This document shows, one piece after another, positions 1 through 10,909 of a DNA stretch of 29,182 bases. The notes under the pieces are model-generated. The model did not search any database and was not told the DNA's origin. It was given only the letters and a program-made list of their open reading frames with translations. Position numbers and translations under genes: made by a program. Location: assembly GCA_029747585.1 (NCBI GenBank), contig JAPEVF010000583.1:1-29182 (forward strand). Reading direction: 5' to 3'. The stretch comes from Pleurotus djamor. Taxonomy: Eukaryota > Basidiomycota > Agaricomycetes > Agaricales > Pleurotaceae. Position 1 is the first letter of the stretch. Every line of letters begins with the position of its first letter.

Positions 1-82
1 GCTAGATATATATAATACACATGCCACAACACACAAGATGGATGAAAATGAGAGGTCCTGACGGAGGTACGTGAAGCTACAG

Positions 83-1368
83 TTACATGGGCCCGCCTCC
101 ATTGGGGTGCATGCCTCCGTTTATTGGCATACCCTGCATCATGTTTCCCTGTGATGCCATGCCTTGTCCCGTCAATGCACACAAGCAAACCACCTGGGCT
201 CTGCGAACGACTGCTTGCATATTCGGATTCTGCGACTCGCCCGAGGGGACTCTGGAGACTTTGACCAACCCAGGAAAGATCGTCGCACCGACACAATCCG
301 GTTCACCCCTCTCGTTCTTCAAGCATCGTTTGACGAGTTCGATCTGGCGGGGGTAGAGCATGCCTCCTAGTTCAGGTACGAAAGCGCGATAGAACACATC
401 GGAGGTGCCGCCTGCGCTGGAGTTTGAGGCGTGTAGCATGCGAGAGAAGTCGTATGCGTGATCGAGGACAGATTGGCCTCCTGTGGTGGGGATTTGGTTT
501 TTGAAGATTTCCATCAGGGAGGGGACTTGGTCTGAGAGTATGTTCAGAGACATTTCCGGTGTACATGCCTCGACGGCCGCAGAGAATGTCTGACGGCGCC
601 AGACGCATGCGACTGTGGGATCACCTGTTAGGATTGAGGGTTGGTGACATCAAAAGCAGGAATTATTCGGGGTCAGAGCGAGACGTACGAGCAAAGATAT
701 GTTCGTGTATCCTCGTCAACTGCACATTGGCTTCCGCCGAGTTGGTGACAATGAGGCAATTGATTATGCCCTCTGATATGCATTCCGACATGGCGTGTCG
801 GAGGAGGTTCTGGACAATCATGGGTGTGGGCTCGAGTCCTTCAGCATCAGGGCCTCCTGGTACGTCGTTCAGGACTGCTTGTGCAATTTCCTCGAGCGAC
901 GCCGGAGGTTCTCTGATAACCTCCGCTGCCCAGCGATTAATGAGTTTGTCCAGGTGGGAAGCGGCGTTCTATTCAATACATGAGTCGGTATCAGACCAGC
1001 AGAACATGATTATAAGCAGTGCGTGTCCGACGGACCTTGATAGAGAAATCGTCGACGGTGTTCTGTCGCTTATTAGTGTGCTGAGCCATCGCACTTCCTT
1101 CCAATGTCGCGATCCGGGCTCGGAGGGCAGCAACCTGCCTCTCCTGCTCTTCGAGCTGAAGTCTCTGCTGCTCGACTTTCTCGTGCGCAATTCGCTACAG
1201 AGATCAGATACGTTGAGACGACGATTTGTTGCTTTAGAACCCTCATTTGCTCACGAAATTCGTCAGGGCATATCGATACTGTTCTCCAGAAACAATGTCA
1301 TGCTGCATCTGTTGAGGCTGCTGCTGCTGCTGCATGCCATACTGAGGTGGTTGTTGTTGATAGGCCAT
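83..1368 (-). CDS. Conserved glutamine-rich coiled-coil protein of unknown function
   Basis: The gene has four exons: 1255-1368, 1036-1194, 689-968 and 83-612. All junctions keep frame and the product is 360 residues. The first in-frame ATG is at 1368, with a stop upstream in the same frame. Residues 1-22 are Gln-rich. About residues 38-75 form a Glu/Gln/Arg-rich heptad-like coiled coil. The rest is a predicted mostly helical domain without a motif I can name, and the last 25 residues are Gly/Met-rich. There is no signal peptide or membrane segment. Joining exons 1 and 2 gives the smooth stretch ALTNFRIAHEKVEQQ, and exons 2 and 3 give DDFSIKNAASHLDK, which supports the splicing. A nuclear or scaffold role would fit a Gln-rich coiled-coil protein, but that is only a guess. 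It is transcribed divergently from the nucleoporin gene. Confidence 0.8.
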
Positions 1369-1517
1369 CTTGGAGGGGGTGTTCTGGGGGCAAGGAAACG
1401 ATCAATTCTAGTCTTCAATAGTTTTATGGCAAGCGGCTGGCGCTCAATGCATTGCACCCAGGAACACAGGGCGCCTATCTAGGCACTCTTTCATCCAGCC
1501 CCTTCGATCTGCTCGCG
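1369..1517. promoter_or_regulatory. Divergent promoter between the coiled-coil gene and Nup54
   Basis: Only 149 bases separate the two start codons, so both genes must draw their core promoters and leaders from this stretch. I see no clear TATA box, as is common for housekeeping genes in such fungi. No individual factor site is claimed. Confidence 0.5.
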
Positions 1518-3238
1518 ATGGCATTCTCGTCCAAGTCTGTGTCAATTTACGCGTTTTTTCTTTACTCCTTGGGCTAAATCGTTACAGTAACTCAGCGTTT
1601 GGCTTCAAGCCTGCACCTCCTGCGACGGGCACGTCGCTTTTTGGTGGCGGAACCTCGACATTTGGTCAATCTCAGCAGCAACAACAAACTTCGTTATTTG
1701 GGCAACCACAAGGACAGCAGCAGCAACCAGCTGCAGGGACCAGCTTATTTGGCCAACCGGCTCAGCAGCAGCAACAGCAAGCGGCGGCGGGGACGAGCCT
1801 GTTCGGTCAACCGGCTCAGCAACAGCAGCAACCAGCGGCAGGCACGAGCCTTTTTGGTCAACCTGCTCAGCAACCTGCGGCTGGGACGAGTCTATTCGGA
1901 CAGCAGCAGCAACCAGCTGCTACCGGAGGGTCTATATTCGGGCAGCCAGCACAACAACCAGCACTTGGTGGCTTTGGTCAGCCTGCCCAACAACAGCAGC
2001 CAGCGACTAACATCTTCGGTCAACAGCAACAAAATAATCCATTTGGCCAGTCTGCTCTCGGCTCGACGAATAATAATGCCCAACAACCACAAGTAAGTTT
2101 CTCCAAGATGATGAATGCTAATTGACTCACCAAGAACCGCAGGGTAGCCTCTTTGGTTCAACCGCAGTACAACCACAAGGGTTCGGAGGAAATTCGTTGT
2201 TCGGTCAGAAACCACAACAACCTCAGTGAGTCATACCTTGCCCCAACCCGTCTCCCGCCTAAACGTATGCATATAGACTGGGGGTAAACACTCAGAATAA
2301 TGCTGCGCCATTATTCACAAAAACAACCAAGTTCAATGACTTGCCCGACGAGGTGAAGCGAACTTTGGAGAGTTTAGAGTTAGTATAGTGCTTTGGTCGA
2401 TCGGCCCCACACTGATTCCACACTCAGCTCGCATATCCAAGGCAGGGTGCAAATAGGCAAGGAGTTGCAACGCCTCAAACTTGGCGACGAACCGTCCAAA
2501 GGGCAGGATCTTGTTCGCGGAATCTACAAAGTTAGTTGCCTTGAAATGAGCCCATAGGAGATCAAGTTAACCCTGGATGTCACAGGAACTCGTCAATGCT
2601 TCTTCAGTGACCCACTCTGATCTACTCTATGCCCGAGACCTCAAGGCCAAGGCCGACCAAAGTGTACAAGATACTATCATCGCCACCCGTATCATCGATG
2701 GGTTCAAGAATCCTCAACAAAATGGAACGTTCCTCAAGAACCATGCTACTTTCCCTTTCGAGTAAGTTGGTGTCGCGTCGTGTAACCAATTCACATATAT
2801 TGACGTCCACACTAGATATTTCACGCGTATTACGGAGGAGATGAGAGAACGTTTGTTGTGGTACAAAGCCACGATTGAAGTGAGTCATGAGGTCCTTACT
2901 TGATGGAATGGTCATTTATTCTATTCTCTACTAGCAAATCGAGCGCAAGCTCTCATCGTCAGCCAGTCAAGTTCAGCAGACGCCACAAGGTACACAAAAC
3001 TCCATGTTGAATCGTTTCTTGAGTCTCAACCGCGTGTATAGCCATCGCCGCAACCTTGCAGGCGCAGCATGCGACATTTATAGCTCTCGCCAGCAAGACC
3101 GCTGCTCTTGAAACTGAGCTTCACAAAATCAAGTCATTATACACGCAACTTTGGCGATCAAAAACGGGCAGTATGAGAGACCCATTCGACATAGATAAGG
3201 GCGGAGACTTGGGCTTCAGTTCGTTAGATGTCAAGTAA
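1518..3238 (+). CDS. NUP54: FG-repeat nucleoporin of the Nup54/Nup57 family
   Basis: Nine exons: 1518-1534, 1588-2092, 2143-2225, 2277-2378, 2428-2530, 2586-2761, 2816-2879, 2935-2989 and 3042-3238. They give 433 residues with every phase consistent. The N-terminal ~215 residues are Gln/Ala-rich with about 15 FG dipeptides, mostly TSLFGQ-type units. The C-terminal half is a helical domain with motifs such as FNDLPDEVKRTLESL, FKNPQQNGTFLKN and FEYFTRITEEMRERL. That layout matches the Nup54 (yeast Nup57) family, which pairs with Nsp1/Nup62 and Nup49/Nup58 in the central channel of the nuclear pore. FG repeats bind transport receptors and the helices assemble the trimer. The first exon is only 17 bases, and its donor (GTCTGT) was preferred because it gives MAFSSNNSAFGF. 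A slightly later donor is possible. Confidence 0.9.
1629..2089 (+). repeat. FG/Gln-Ala coding repeat of the nucleoporin
   Basis: Imperfect repeats of roughly 39-54 bases encode (Q)nPAAGTSLFGQPAQ-like units. They run in tandem through exon 2, and six units carry TSLFG. The CAG/CAA runs make this the most slippage-prone coding stretch of the window, so repeat number may vary between strains. Confidence 0.85.
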
Positions 3239-3874
3239 CCGCTTTCCTGTTCTCCGTTGATGTACTGGCGATGCTCAGGATAACTTTGGACTTTCTCAGT
3301 TCTCAAGCGGCTCCTTTAGTGAACTCGTGTGGTCGTTCCATATGGATTCAAATCTCAACACTCTTTTCCATGCGAAGTGATACAAGAAGTCATCGCTGCC
3401 ACGGACGCTGGACACAACACTACAGCAATAGATCAGTTCCGTCTGCACTGAAGGCATACATATGATGGAACGAACTCAAGCCGCATGATGGGTGCCTTCA
3501 TTATGGAATACGGCCTGCTTCGGCCGTCATCTTCGGATATGGACATCGTAATGAACAACGTGCATCCGAAGCCAAGGTTGTTCAACCATGTGCTCTGCTT
3601 TGATGGTGGTAGGCTTTAACATATCTACCATCGTGGAATTACCCAAGTTGGGCTTGGGCAATACCAATCTGACTCGTCCTGCGGGGCTATAGCAGTCAGG
3701 TAAGGTAGCAAATGAAAGCATATGGCGTCTCTCACCATATCCAATTATAGGTCTTATCCCTAGGTACATCTCCCGCAACTGTTGGGGTATACCGGTACAT
3801 TGATACCCTCTCACTCGAATGTCATAAAACCCAGACATACCCTTAGGAAACGTTCCTTCCCCAGCACCTTCATC
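3239..3874. other. Intergenic stretch between Nup54 and arrestin A
   Basis: This 636-base interval holds the 3' flank of Nup54 and the 5' region of arrestin A. Open frames here are short or run antisense into arrestin exon 1 (for example 3527-3940, minus). None shows a recognisable domain or splice-supported extension. No clear TATA box was found. Confidence 0.5.
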
Positions 3875-5512
3875 ATGCAGACATTCGAACTTCCACCTAG
3901 CTACCATGTCACCGACGAACTTCCGGAATACAGCAGTCATCTTTCGCCTCCCTCAGCCATGGCTGCTTCAACGTCCACTCGTCGCCATGATTCCAAGGAA
4001 TTCTCGTATCAAATGAAGAACAGAAAGGGACGACCATGGTTAACTATGACGATGATGGGCTCGTCTCTGCTATCCAAACAAATACCTATCATCGTCGAAG
4101 GCTCCAGCGTAGAGGGTAAGGTTCTCGTAAACCTCGATGCAGAGGACGGGATACAGGCCGTCACAGTTACCGTTCGCCTATTTATCTCGGACTCCTCTCT
4201 CCTCTGCTTACTAGTAGTCATCCTAGGCTTTCGGTCGTATCATCAGTGGGGCCAACGCTGGCGAGTCGTACACTTTCCTCCGAACATCAACATGTTTGTG
4301 GTCGAAGTCATCAGGCAATTCAAATAGCGGCGGTCCTACCAAACTGTCCGGCGAGCATTTCTGGACGTACAAGCTCGATATTCCAAAGCAAGTGACACTT
4401 GATCTCGGACCTTCTGGGCAAGGTCAAACCTATAGCCTTCCCCAGACTTTCCTAGAGCGTCATTCTCGCGTTAGTGTCCAATATGACCTGGTTGTCCGTG
4501 CGTCACGGGGCAAGCTGCGACCTGATTCCAAGTAAGCCGCTCCGTTTATCGTACTGGGATGGTACCTGACCACCCGACCTTACATCCTAGGCTTACTGCA
4601 ACATTTGGGTTCATGCCGGTAGTCCAGCCTGGCTCACCATCATTGCTCCGACAACTTGCCTACCAAGAGCGCAGCCCCTTGATTGGCCCTGAAGGAGATC
4701 CTGACGGGTGGCTCACTTTGGAGCCTGTCTGTATGCGAGGAACAGTCTTTGGAAAGCGAGCTGCGGAGGTGTATTGTATGGTAAGATTCAGATTCAATTC
4801 AATGTGAAGTCTGATTGATATGGGATATACTTACACAACAACAGCTTTCATTAGCAAAGCCAGTAGGTTGACAACCGAGTGAATACACCCCTCGCTGCAT
4901 GTTAACGCTATTATCTCTCCCGTAGCTATGCTATACACGAGGGACGGCCATTCCTTGCTGTATGGAACTCTGCAGTTCAGATATTCAAGCCTTGGACCTA
5001 TTATCCTCTCCAAACGCCATCGTCGTACGACTTCGCCGGCGCGTTGCGTATCGCGACCCAAACTTATCCTTGGCTTCGAAAATGGAAGTGGGGATAAGTA
5101 CGAGTGATTCCATAACAGATTCAGAATCGGCTGTATGGTGGCCCTCGGTCGAGGGTGCTGCCGTCATAGGGGACTCTCCACGGCGTCTTCTGAGTGGAGA
5201 AGTACACCTACAGAAGAACCTCAAGCCCACCACAGCAATAGGTAACTTCTGCATCGAGGTCAGCCTCATTTACACGCTCTGTCACACTGTGGCTCCTTGA
5301 CCGTTTATTGTTTCCAGTACTCGATCGCATTATTTCCCTCGGATGCCTCAGCGTTCACACCTCTGGGCTCCAATCCCCTTCTCATACATCCCGTCCAAAT
5401 CGCGACAGCGTATCCTCCAGGACCGAGACCGAGAACGTATTCACCTCCTGTTTACCAGTCTTCGTCGAGACCTGAATTCTATTCCCTCAATACTGCTGCT
5501 TCTTTCATGTGA
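3875..5512 (+). CDS. Alpha-arrestin-like protein A with PPxY motifs
   Basis: Six exons: 3875-4171, 4227-4531, 4591-4780, 4845-4862, 4926-5258 and 5318-5512 (445 residues). The sequence is collinear with genes B and C, which is what fixes the introns. Exon 4 is only 18 bases and encodes LSLAKP. The arrestin-N-like beta domain spans about residues 45-200 (WLTM...GRIISG...ESYTF). A GPEGDPDGW loop lies in exon 3 and a second beta domain begins LCYTRGTAIP. PPxY motifs stand at residues 7-10 (PPSY) and 424-427 (PPVY). In fungi, PPxY alpha-arrestins link plasma-membrane transporters or receptors to Rsp5/Nedd4 ubiquitin ligases for endocytosis. That role is inferred here. The exon 1 donor (GTTCGC) is weak. 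The ATG at 3875 was chosen over one at 3782 because it matches the start region of its paralogs. Confidence 0.85.
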
Positions 5513-5945
5513 ACATCTGTGTAATTCTGTATCCCATCACTCTGTATTCCATCATGCACGCTCACCATCACGATGTGCCCACTTTCCGAGTTTAAAGCAA
5601 CGGATTCTCCCACCTTATTGTTATGGGGCAGCTAGAAGCATGTGGTCTCCTATTTGTTCCAAATTTGGTTCGCGGACGGCCCTGCAAACGGCAGTTGTTC
5701 CCATTCCATCGATTGCCTTGTTCTGGCGCCGATAGCTCAAGACAATTACAGGCCTAACCTGCGGGACTCGCATTCCAAGTATGACAACCACAATTGGATC
5801 TCCCCTTGTCCGTTTTTGTGTGCAATGGGCGCGCTGACCCCGTATATATCTCGCCTGGGCCTGGCAATGTGCAAAGTACCCATATTTCTTTCTTTATTTC
5901 TCTAATTCCCCCTCCCCTTCTTTTTCATTTACATTCTCCTCTATA
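5513..5945 (+). promoter_or_regulatory. Arrestin A 3' flank and arrestin B promoter/leader
   Basis: No gene is seen. A TATATAT element lies at 5843-5849, about 100 bases before the arrestin B start. A strongly pyrimidine-rich tract (5885-5945) leads up to the ATG. CT-rich leaders are common near transcription starts of highly expressed fungal genes, so this is probably the core promoter and 5' UTR of gene B. Confidence 0.45.
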
Positions 5946-7574
5946 ATGGCTGAGGTCGCTGTCGCTCCCCCTCAATACCGACGATTCTCTAGTGTTCGAC
6001 TCGGGCAGGCCCCAACAGCAGCGTCTACGAACTGCGACCTTCCACCGTACTCTCGTCGTCGACGGGATACAGTCTCGCAATTACCTCGTCGGGAACCGGT
6101 CGAACATTTGTATCAGTTGGTCAGCGGGGGTGGCAAGCCTTGGGCCGTGTTGAAGTTGTTGAGTAGCGCCAAGTCAAGCAAGTCTCTGCCTACTTTCTAT
6201 GAGAAGGAGACCGTCCATGGCTCGTTGGATCTATCCGTGGACAAGTTTGATTCGATCCAAGCTATTACAGTCACGGTGAGTGATCTAGGGTCCATGTACA
6301 AAGAATCCCTGCTTACATCCCACATCAGGTAACTGGTCGTATTATCACTGGTGCTGGGTCAAACGAAAGCTTCACATTCCTTACCAACACGCTCTCGTTA
6401 TGGTCCAAGGCCGACTCGGACGTCAAACTACAGGGAAGCTCAAAGTGGCCTTTCAGTATGCCCCTTCCCAAAGTCGTGAGCCTACCGACTGCTTCGGGCG
6501 TGCCACTCGTTTGTGCGATGCCTGAGACATTCATGGAGAGAGGGATGATGGCTAGCATCCAGTATGAGATCACTCTGAGGATAGCTCGTGGAAAGTTGAG
6601 GGCGGACAGCATGTGAGTTCAGGGCTACTACGGGTACACTTTCGCCGTGCTAACCGACATCGTCACAGCTTGACCACTCCTTTTGGCTATGTCCCAACCA
6701 GCAGACCTGATGTTCCTTCGGAGTTGAGGCAGTTGGCATACGAGCAGAATTGCCCTTCCCTTCCTGGTCCAGAGGCTGATCCGGAGGGCTGGCTTAGCAT
6801 GCCGACGATTCCCGTTCGTGGCATGGTCTTCAACTCGCGGCACCTGGAGGCTAGGTGTACTGTAAGCAGCTTCTCATTTACCACTGTTGCACCATGCTCA
6901 TATCGTTGTTTTTCTCCCATCCACAGATTGCCATTGCGAAACCAGTAAGCATTGGCCACCCCTCTTTCATCGAAGTGATTCATTAATTTTGCTCCATCTA
7001 GCTCTGCTTCACTCGCGGTAGTGTCATTCCTCTGTCCCTCTCAATGGACAGCATGGACGTCCAAGCCCTCGATCTCCTCGCTCAGAGCAAGTCCATCGTT
7101 GTTTGCCTCCGCCGCAGGGTGAAATACTACAACACACCTTCACCTCTCAACCGACCTGAAGTCTCATGGAAAGAGACCGTCGAGGACGTTGGAAGAGCCG
7201 TTTGGTGGCCATCGTTGAACGGGCGTGGAGACGATTTCATTCGCTACCTCGACGGAGAAATCAAACTCGCAAAAGACCTGAAACCCTCGTGTTCCATCGC
7301 TCACTTCAGTGTCTCTGTAAGCTCGACCATTGTCTCAATCCGTTCCCTTGTGACTCACACTCAATTATAGTACTCCGTTGACATCTGCCCATTCGACTCC
7401 CCGGGGTTCTCCTCTTCTCACACCGAACGACTACACTCCCAAGTTGTCGACATCGCCACGATGTACGCTCGCGGTCCCAAGCCCCGTTCTTATGCACCTC
7501 CCAACTACTCTTCCTCCGCACCACGAAACGAAGACTTCTACGCCAGCATGCGTGGATTCACGTTCAATATGTAA
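5946..7574 (+). CDS. Alpha-arrestin-like protein B with PPxY motifs
   Basis: Six exons: 5946-6275, 6329-6612, 6669-6861, 6927-6944, 7002-7316 and 7371-7574 (447 residues). Each junction falls at the same aligned place as in A and C. The 18-base exon 4 encodes IAIAKP. Visible marks are an N-terminal PPQY (residues 8-11), SIQAITVT followed by GRIITG and ESFTF, GPEADPEGW, LCFTRGSVIPLSL, a WWPS motif and a C-terminal PPNY (423-426) before a DFY tail. The N-terminal extension is about 15-30 residues longer than in A and C and is rich in Arg and Ser. It is predicted to be a cytosolic trafficking adaptor that recruits a HECT ubiquitin ligase. It lies head to tail 433 bases behind gene A, consistent with tandem duplication. 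Confidence 0.87.
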
Positions 7575-8294
7575 CCGCCACACCTCCTCGCTTTCGCATG
7601 CATCGCTCTCCTCCTCGCGCTTCTATCTCCGTTGTATCCTCATCCACACGCTTGTTTTCTCATGGATTTCTCGCTATCTCACCTCATCTCATCATCGCCT
7701 CGTCATTGTCATTGTCATCTTGCATCATCCCTATCTCTTGCATTGCATTCATTTCCTCCTCGACACTAGCTTGTCCTCGATCTTTCCATCTCTCATGACA
7801 TACCCACGTTTTTGTACTTAAACTCAAGGCCCAGAGCCTTCTATACCTTCGTCCGCGTTCCCGCTTTGCTACGGGACCTTCGATCGCACTTGTTTACGTT
7901 CTTCACGCGTCTTCACGTTTATGATATCGACGATACTGGTCTATCTCGATATTTCATTTTCACGACGAGTTTGTCTGTATCTCAGCGCACTTACCTCATT
8001 TGTATGGAAACTGCACCCTCACCGCCGCTAGTAGACGGATAATACCTAATTTTGTAGCCCTAATTTATTCCTTTGCTTCTCTACCTTTGACAGCGATGAT
8101 TAGCCTGCTCGCTCCAACATGTTGACTGAGGTGAGTCGTGCCCGATGAGAGTTTTCGCGAGTTATGGATTGTTTTTCAGGGTACGATTGCTTTGGAAGTG
8201 CTCGAACACCATGTACATGTGCGAAAACAACTGGCTAAGGGGATATAATGGGGGGATATTGTACAGTGAAGCTGGAGATCATCATGGTCAAGGC
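7575..8294. other. Region between arrestin B and the 71-residue gene
   Basis: This 720-base stretch holds the 3' flanks of two converging genes. The first 300 bases are C/T-rich and look untranslated. A possible two-exon 26-codon ORF sits at 8119-8248 (see findings). Longer open frames (7378-7821, 7812-8042) lack coding character. Confidence 0.45.
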
Positions 8295-8618
8295 TTAATA
8301 TGTCCTCCGACTGCCAAATCCTCGCCGCGTTCCTGTGCGCCGGGTACTTCTGCGAGAGCCGAAGCATCTGCAGCAAAGTATGTCCATAATGACATCGAAA
8401 ATAGTCACAATGACCTTATAGGGCGACCGTCAGAACTATTCCAACTAAGATATCGAATGCGCACTCACTGTGGTGATTGCGCTGACGATGGTCATTACCA
8501 CATTGGCGATTGCGGAGACGATAGCATTGATACCGCGACCAATGGCAGAAAAGATAGAGCCCTATTGATGAAATGTGAGACTCAACACAACGTAGTAACG
8601 ATGGTAAACACGCACCAT
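8295..8618 (-). CDS. Small hydrophobic protein with Cys cluster and Arg-rich tail (71 residues)
   Basis: Three exons: 8616-8618 (the ATG alone), 8469-8561 and 8295-8414, with two 54-base introns. Donors GTGCGT and GTGAGT and acceptors ATAG and TAAG all keep frame. The product begins MGSIFSAIGRGINAIVSAI. Residues about 11-45 form one or two hydrophobic helices (Ile/Val/Ala). A CCRC cluster (46-49) follows, then a 22-residue tail rich in Arg, Gly and Ser. From memory, similar short membrane peptides are annotated as hypothetical proteins in many agaricomycete genomes, but I know no proven function. The helix plus Cys cluster suggests membrane attachment. An upstream TATATATA and CRE-like sites (8619-9012) support a real, inducible gene. 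No single frame contains the protein. Confidence 0.75.
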
Positions 8619-9012
8619 GATTGTAGTGAGTTGGTTGGTTGGGTAATTGAAAAGTGTTGAGGTGAAGTTGTGAAGAGATAGGGAGCAGGAGTTCTGGTAT
8701 ATATACACTGCGCATCCGCGATGACGACACGATCGAAGTTGTGGTGCGCACGCTCAATAATGACGTTGCCATCGTTTGACGTCGTCGAGTTCCACTGCTC
8801 CGTTATGAAATGTGACGTCATTGGACAATGAGGCCGCATGATCGAGGATCCGCGGGAGAAGTGCCGAGGAATCGTGTTTGATTGCATCAACTCCTACACT
8901 CTAAAGAGGCGTAATGAAGCCCACTATTATCCCTATCAAGTAGTCTGAATGGCAAGTAAGAAAACACGAGGACATAGAAGCCAGGATACGAACGCACCGT
9001 GCAAATGCGTAA
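8619..9012 (-). promoter_or_regulatory. Promoter of the 71-residue gene: TATA box and CRE-like sites
   Basis: On the minus strand, TATATATA (8698-8705) lies 80 bases before the ATG. Further upstream are TGACG-type sites: 8722-8726, 8761-8767, 8777-8784 (TGACGTCG) and a perfect palindromic CRE, TGACGTCA, at 8813-8820. A CCAAT box (minus strand, 8820-8824) overlaps the last one. TGACGTCA is the classic target of ATF/CREB-type bZIP factors, which in fungi drive stress responses. That link is inference. The rest is the 3' flank of the F-box gene. Confidence 0.55.
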
Positions 9013-10909
9013 CTAATAATAATTGGGTGTCATTCCATGAAACTCCATATCCCTCAATGGTTTTCCACGTAACGTCCGCAGATTTGGCGCAGCTTCAGCG
9101 ACAGCAAACATAATTTGCCTTTCTGATACACCTGGATTGCAGTCTTCGATGGCGTAGTGCCACGCACCGAAATTCAATAGCGCCCAATCCAAATACCGAT
9201 GGACAGTCAATGATCGGGTGAAGGTCGGGTAGTACCAGATGGATTCAGAGGCGGAGATCTAGACATCAAGGCATTAAGAAACAGTTATAAGGATCAAACT
9301 GACATAACCCACAGTTTCAGGCTCTGATGGTTCGGCTTCGAAGCCATAGGCGTCCAAGTATGTGCCGCCCACGTCTTTAAAGACAATGCTGAGAGATTGG
9401 AGAAAGGGGAGGTGTTTATTAAAAACATCGAGAACGGCAGTGCACAGTATTTCCACATCGACAGTGAGAGAATGAAGACGGTTCGACGGCGCACCCCCTA
9501 CAGTCATAGCCAACGCCGTGATTTGCTTGAAGCCAAGACGACATTCCTCAAGAGCCAAACACTCCAATGTGTTTACGGTCCGTCGGATGAGAGCCAGGAT
9601 GAGCTGAAAGTCGTCTGGGAGGTGCGATAATGTCAACTTTTTGAGCCGCGTGAGCAGCTGCGAATTTTCATCCAATTGGGCTAACAATGGTGCCCAAAGC
9701 AGGCGCTGGATGTGAGGGAGTAGGGACACGTCGTTCAATTGCGGGGTATTCTGCCTAGAAATAAAATTCAAGAAAGGTGTTGGGTCATCAAGTTGCTTTG
9801 AAGAACCACTGATCCACAGTGGGCGCAGGGCAATCCTGGTGAGACGCGGAAAGTCGCCGAGTCCGTCGAATAACGAAACAGAGTCATTGGTCCAAGGAAA
9901 GAGGAAGTACAGTGAGGTGAGGTTGGGGGACATACTGTTGATCCAAGGCGGGAGTTTGTCCACAACGTATGCCATAACGGCATCACCGCCTGGTGAGAAT
10001 TCAAGCTCGAGGTCCAGTTCCTCGAGGTGCTTGAGCTGAACGGATTCAATAATCGTGGCCAGCAAAGTAGTGGAGTCGCACTCCAAGACGAGTTTCCGAA
10101 GATTGCTTGCGTTCAAGGTATTGAACAGTCGGTCCATAAACGGCCGAATCTCACTTGCAGAAGACCTCAAATAAAGGACACAATCTGTAATATTCACCAT
10201 GTAGGTGATAGCGGATTCGATTTCAGCACGAAGATCAGCCGTTTTCCCATGTTCCGTGCGTTGGGTCTTTTCGCGAATTTCGATCCATGTACGCGAGCGA
10301 TGTGACTTGGACCGCCGGGACTTGATGTGTTGGATATGATACCAGAGCGGAAGGCCTTTGAAAGGGATGTCTTGTATTCCAGACCTTTTCGGTCGAGTAT
10401 AAGGTGTATCCGTGTATAGCGAGCGGATGAAAGGCAAAGAGATCTCGACTTTACGGACCCGAGCTGCCAAACTCGGGTTGCTAACGAACACCCACTCAGA
10501 CTGTAAGTATAAAATACGAAGAAAAACGTAAGGAAATAAGTACCTGAGTGTATCAATGGAGTAGACCGTCTCCATATTCAAGGCCTTCCATTCAACTTCA
10601 CGATACGCGCTGTCCAAGACCAAGTTGTAGAAAGTGTGATTTAGGGAGATCATCCGACGCAACACTTTTCGAGGAAGATATCGAGCAATTTGATGCCATA
10701 TTTCAGACGGAATTTGGTCTACAACGCCAGGCATGAGAGAAAAAAGACCGAGACCTTGAAAGTTAAGAGGAACCTTGAGATGTTGGCCAGCAACTTTGAC
10801 AAAGTGGTCAACGGAGTTCAGTGCGTGCCTGACGGCCTCAGTGACCGGCGACAATAAATTCCGCCGGCTACTTACGATCAAGATCGCCTATACCAGCCTG
10901 TAGCACCAT
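9013..10909 (-). CDS. F-box protein with a long leucine-rich C-terminal region
   Basis: Proposed exons are 10876-10909, 10544-10718, 9313-10480 and 9013-9258, giving 540 residues in frame. The F-box is seen at about residues 12-50 (IPSEIWHQIARYLPRKVL...). The remainder has irregular leucine-rich segments such as HLEELDLELEF and NDVSLLPHIQRLL, as in basidiomycete F-box/LRR proteins. Such proteins bind Skp1 and present substrates to an SCF ubiquitin ligase. The 63-base intron 10481-10543 gives TLSNPSLAARVRKVEI. The first intron (157 bases, GTAAGT to TTGTAG) is the least certain part: the frame also stays open through it, and the start could be at 10735 (MPGVVDQIPSEIW). Its 5' end faces arrestin C across only 73 bases. 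Confidence 0.75.

Noticed and set aside
559..1482. 307-codon open frame on the plus strand
   Set aside because: It lies antisense over the four-exon minus-strand gene, whose frames join smoothly and have protein-like content. The plus frame has none.
1599..2096. Ser/Asn-rich 165-codon frame
   Set aside because: It is the shifted frame of the nucleoporin FG/CAG repeat.
3527..3940. 137-codon minus-strand frame
   Set aside because: It overlaps exon 1 of arrestin A, has no domain and no splice extension.
8145..8660. 171-codon plus-strand frame
   Set aside because: It is antisense to the 71-residue gene, which has correct splice sites, coherent protein sequence and its own TATA box.
10501..10543. 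43-base intron in the F-box gene
   Set aside because: Removing 43 bases breaks the frame. The 63-base intron 10481-10543 keeps it and joins well.
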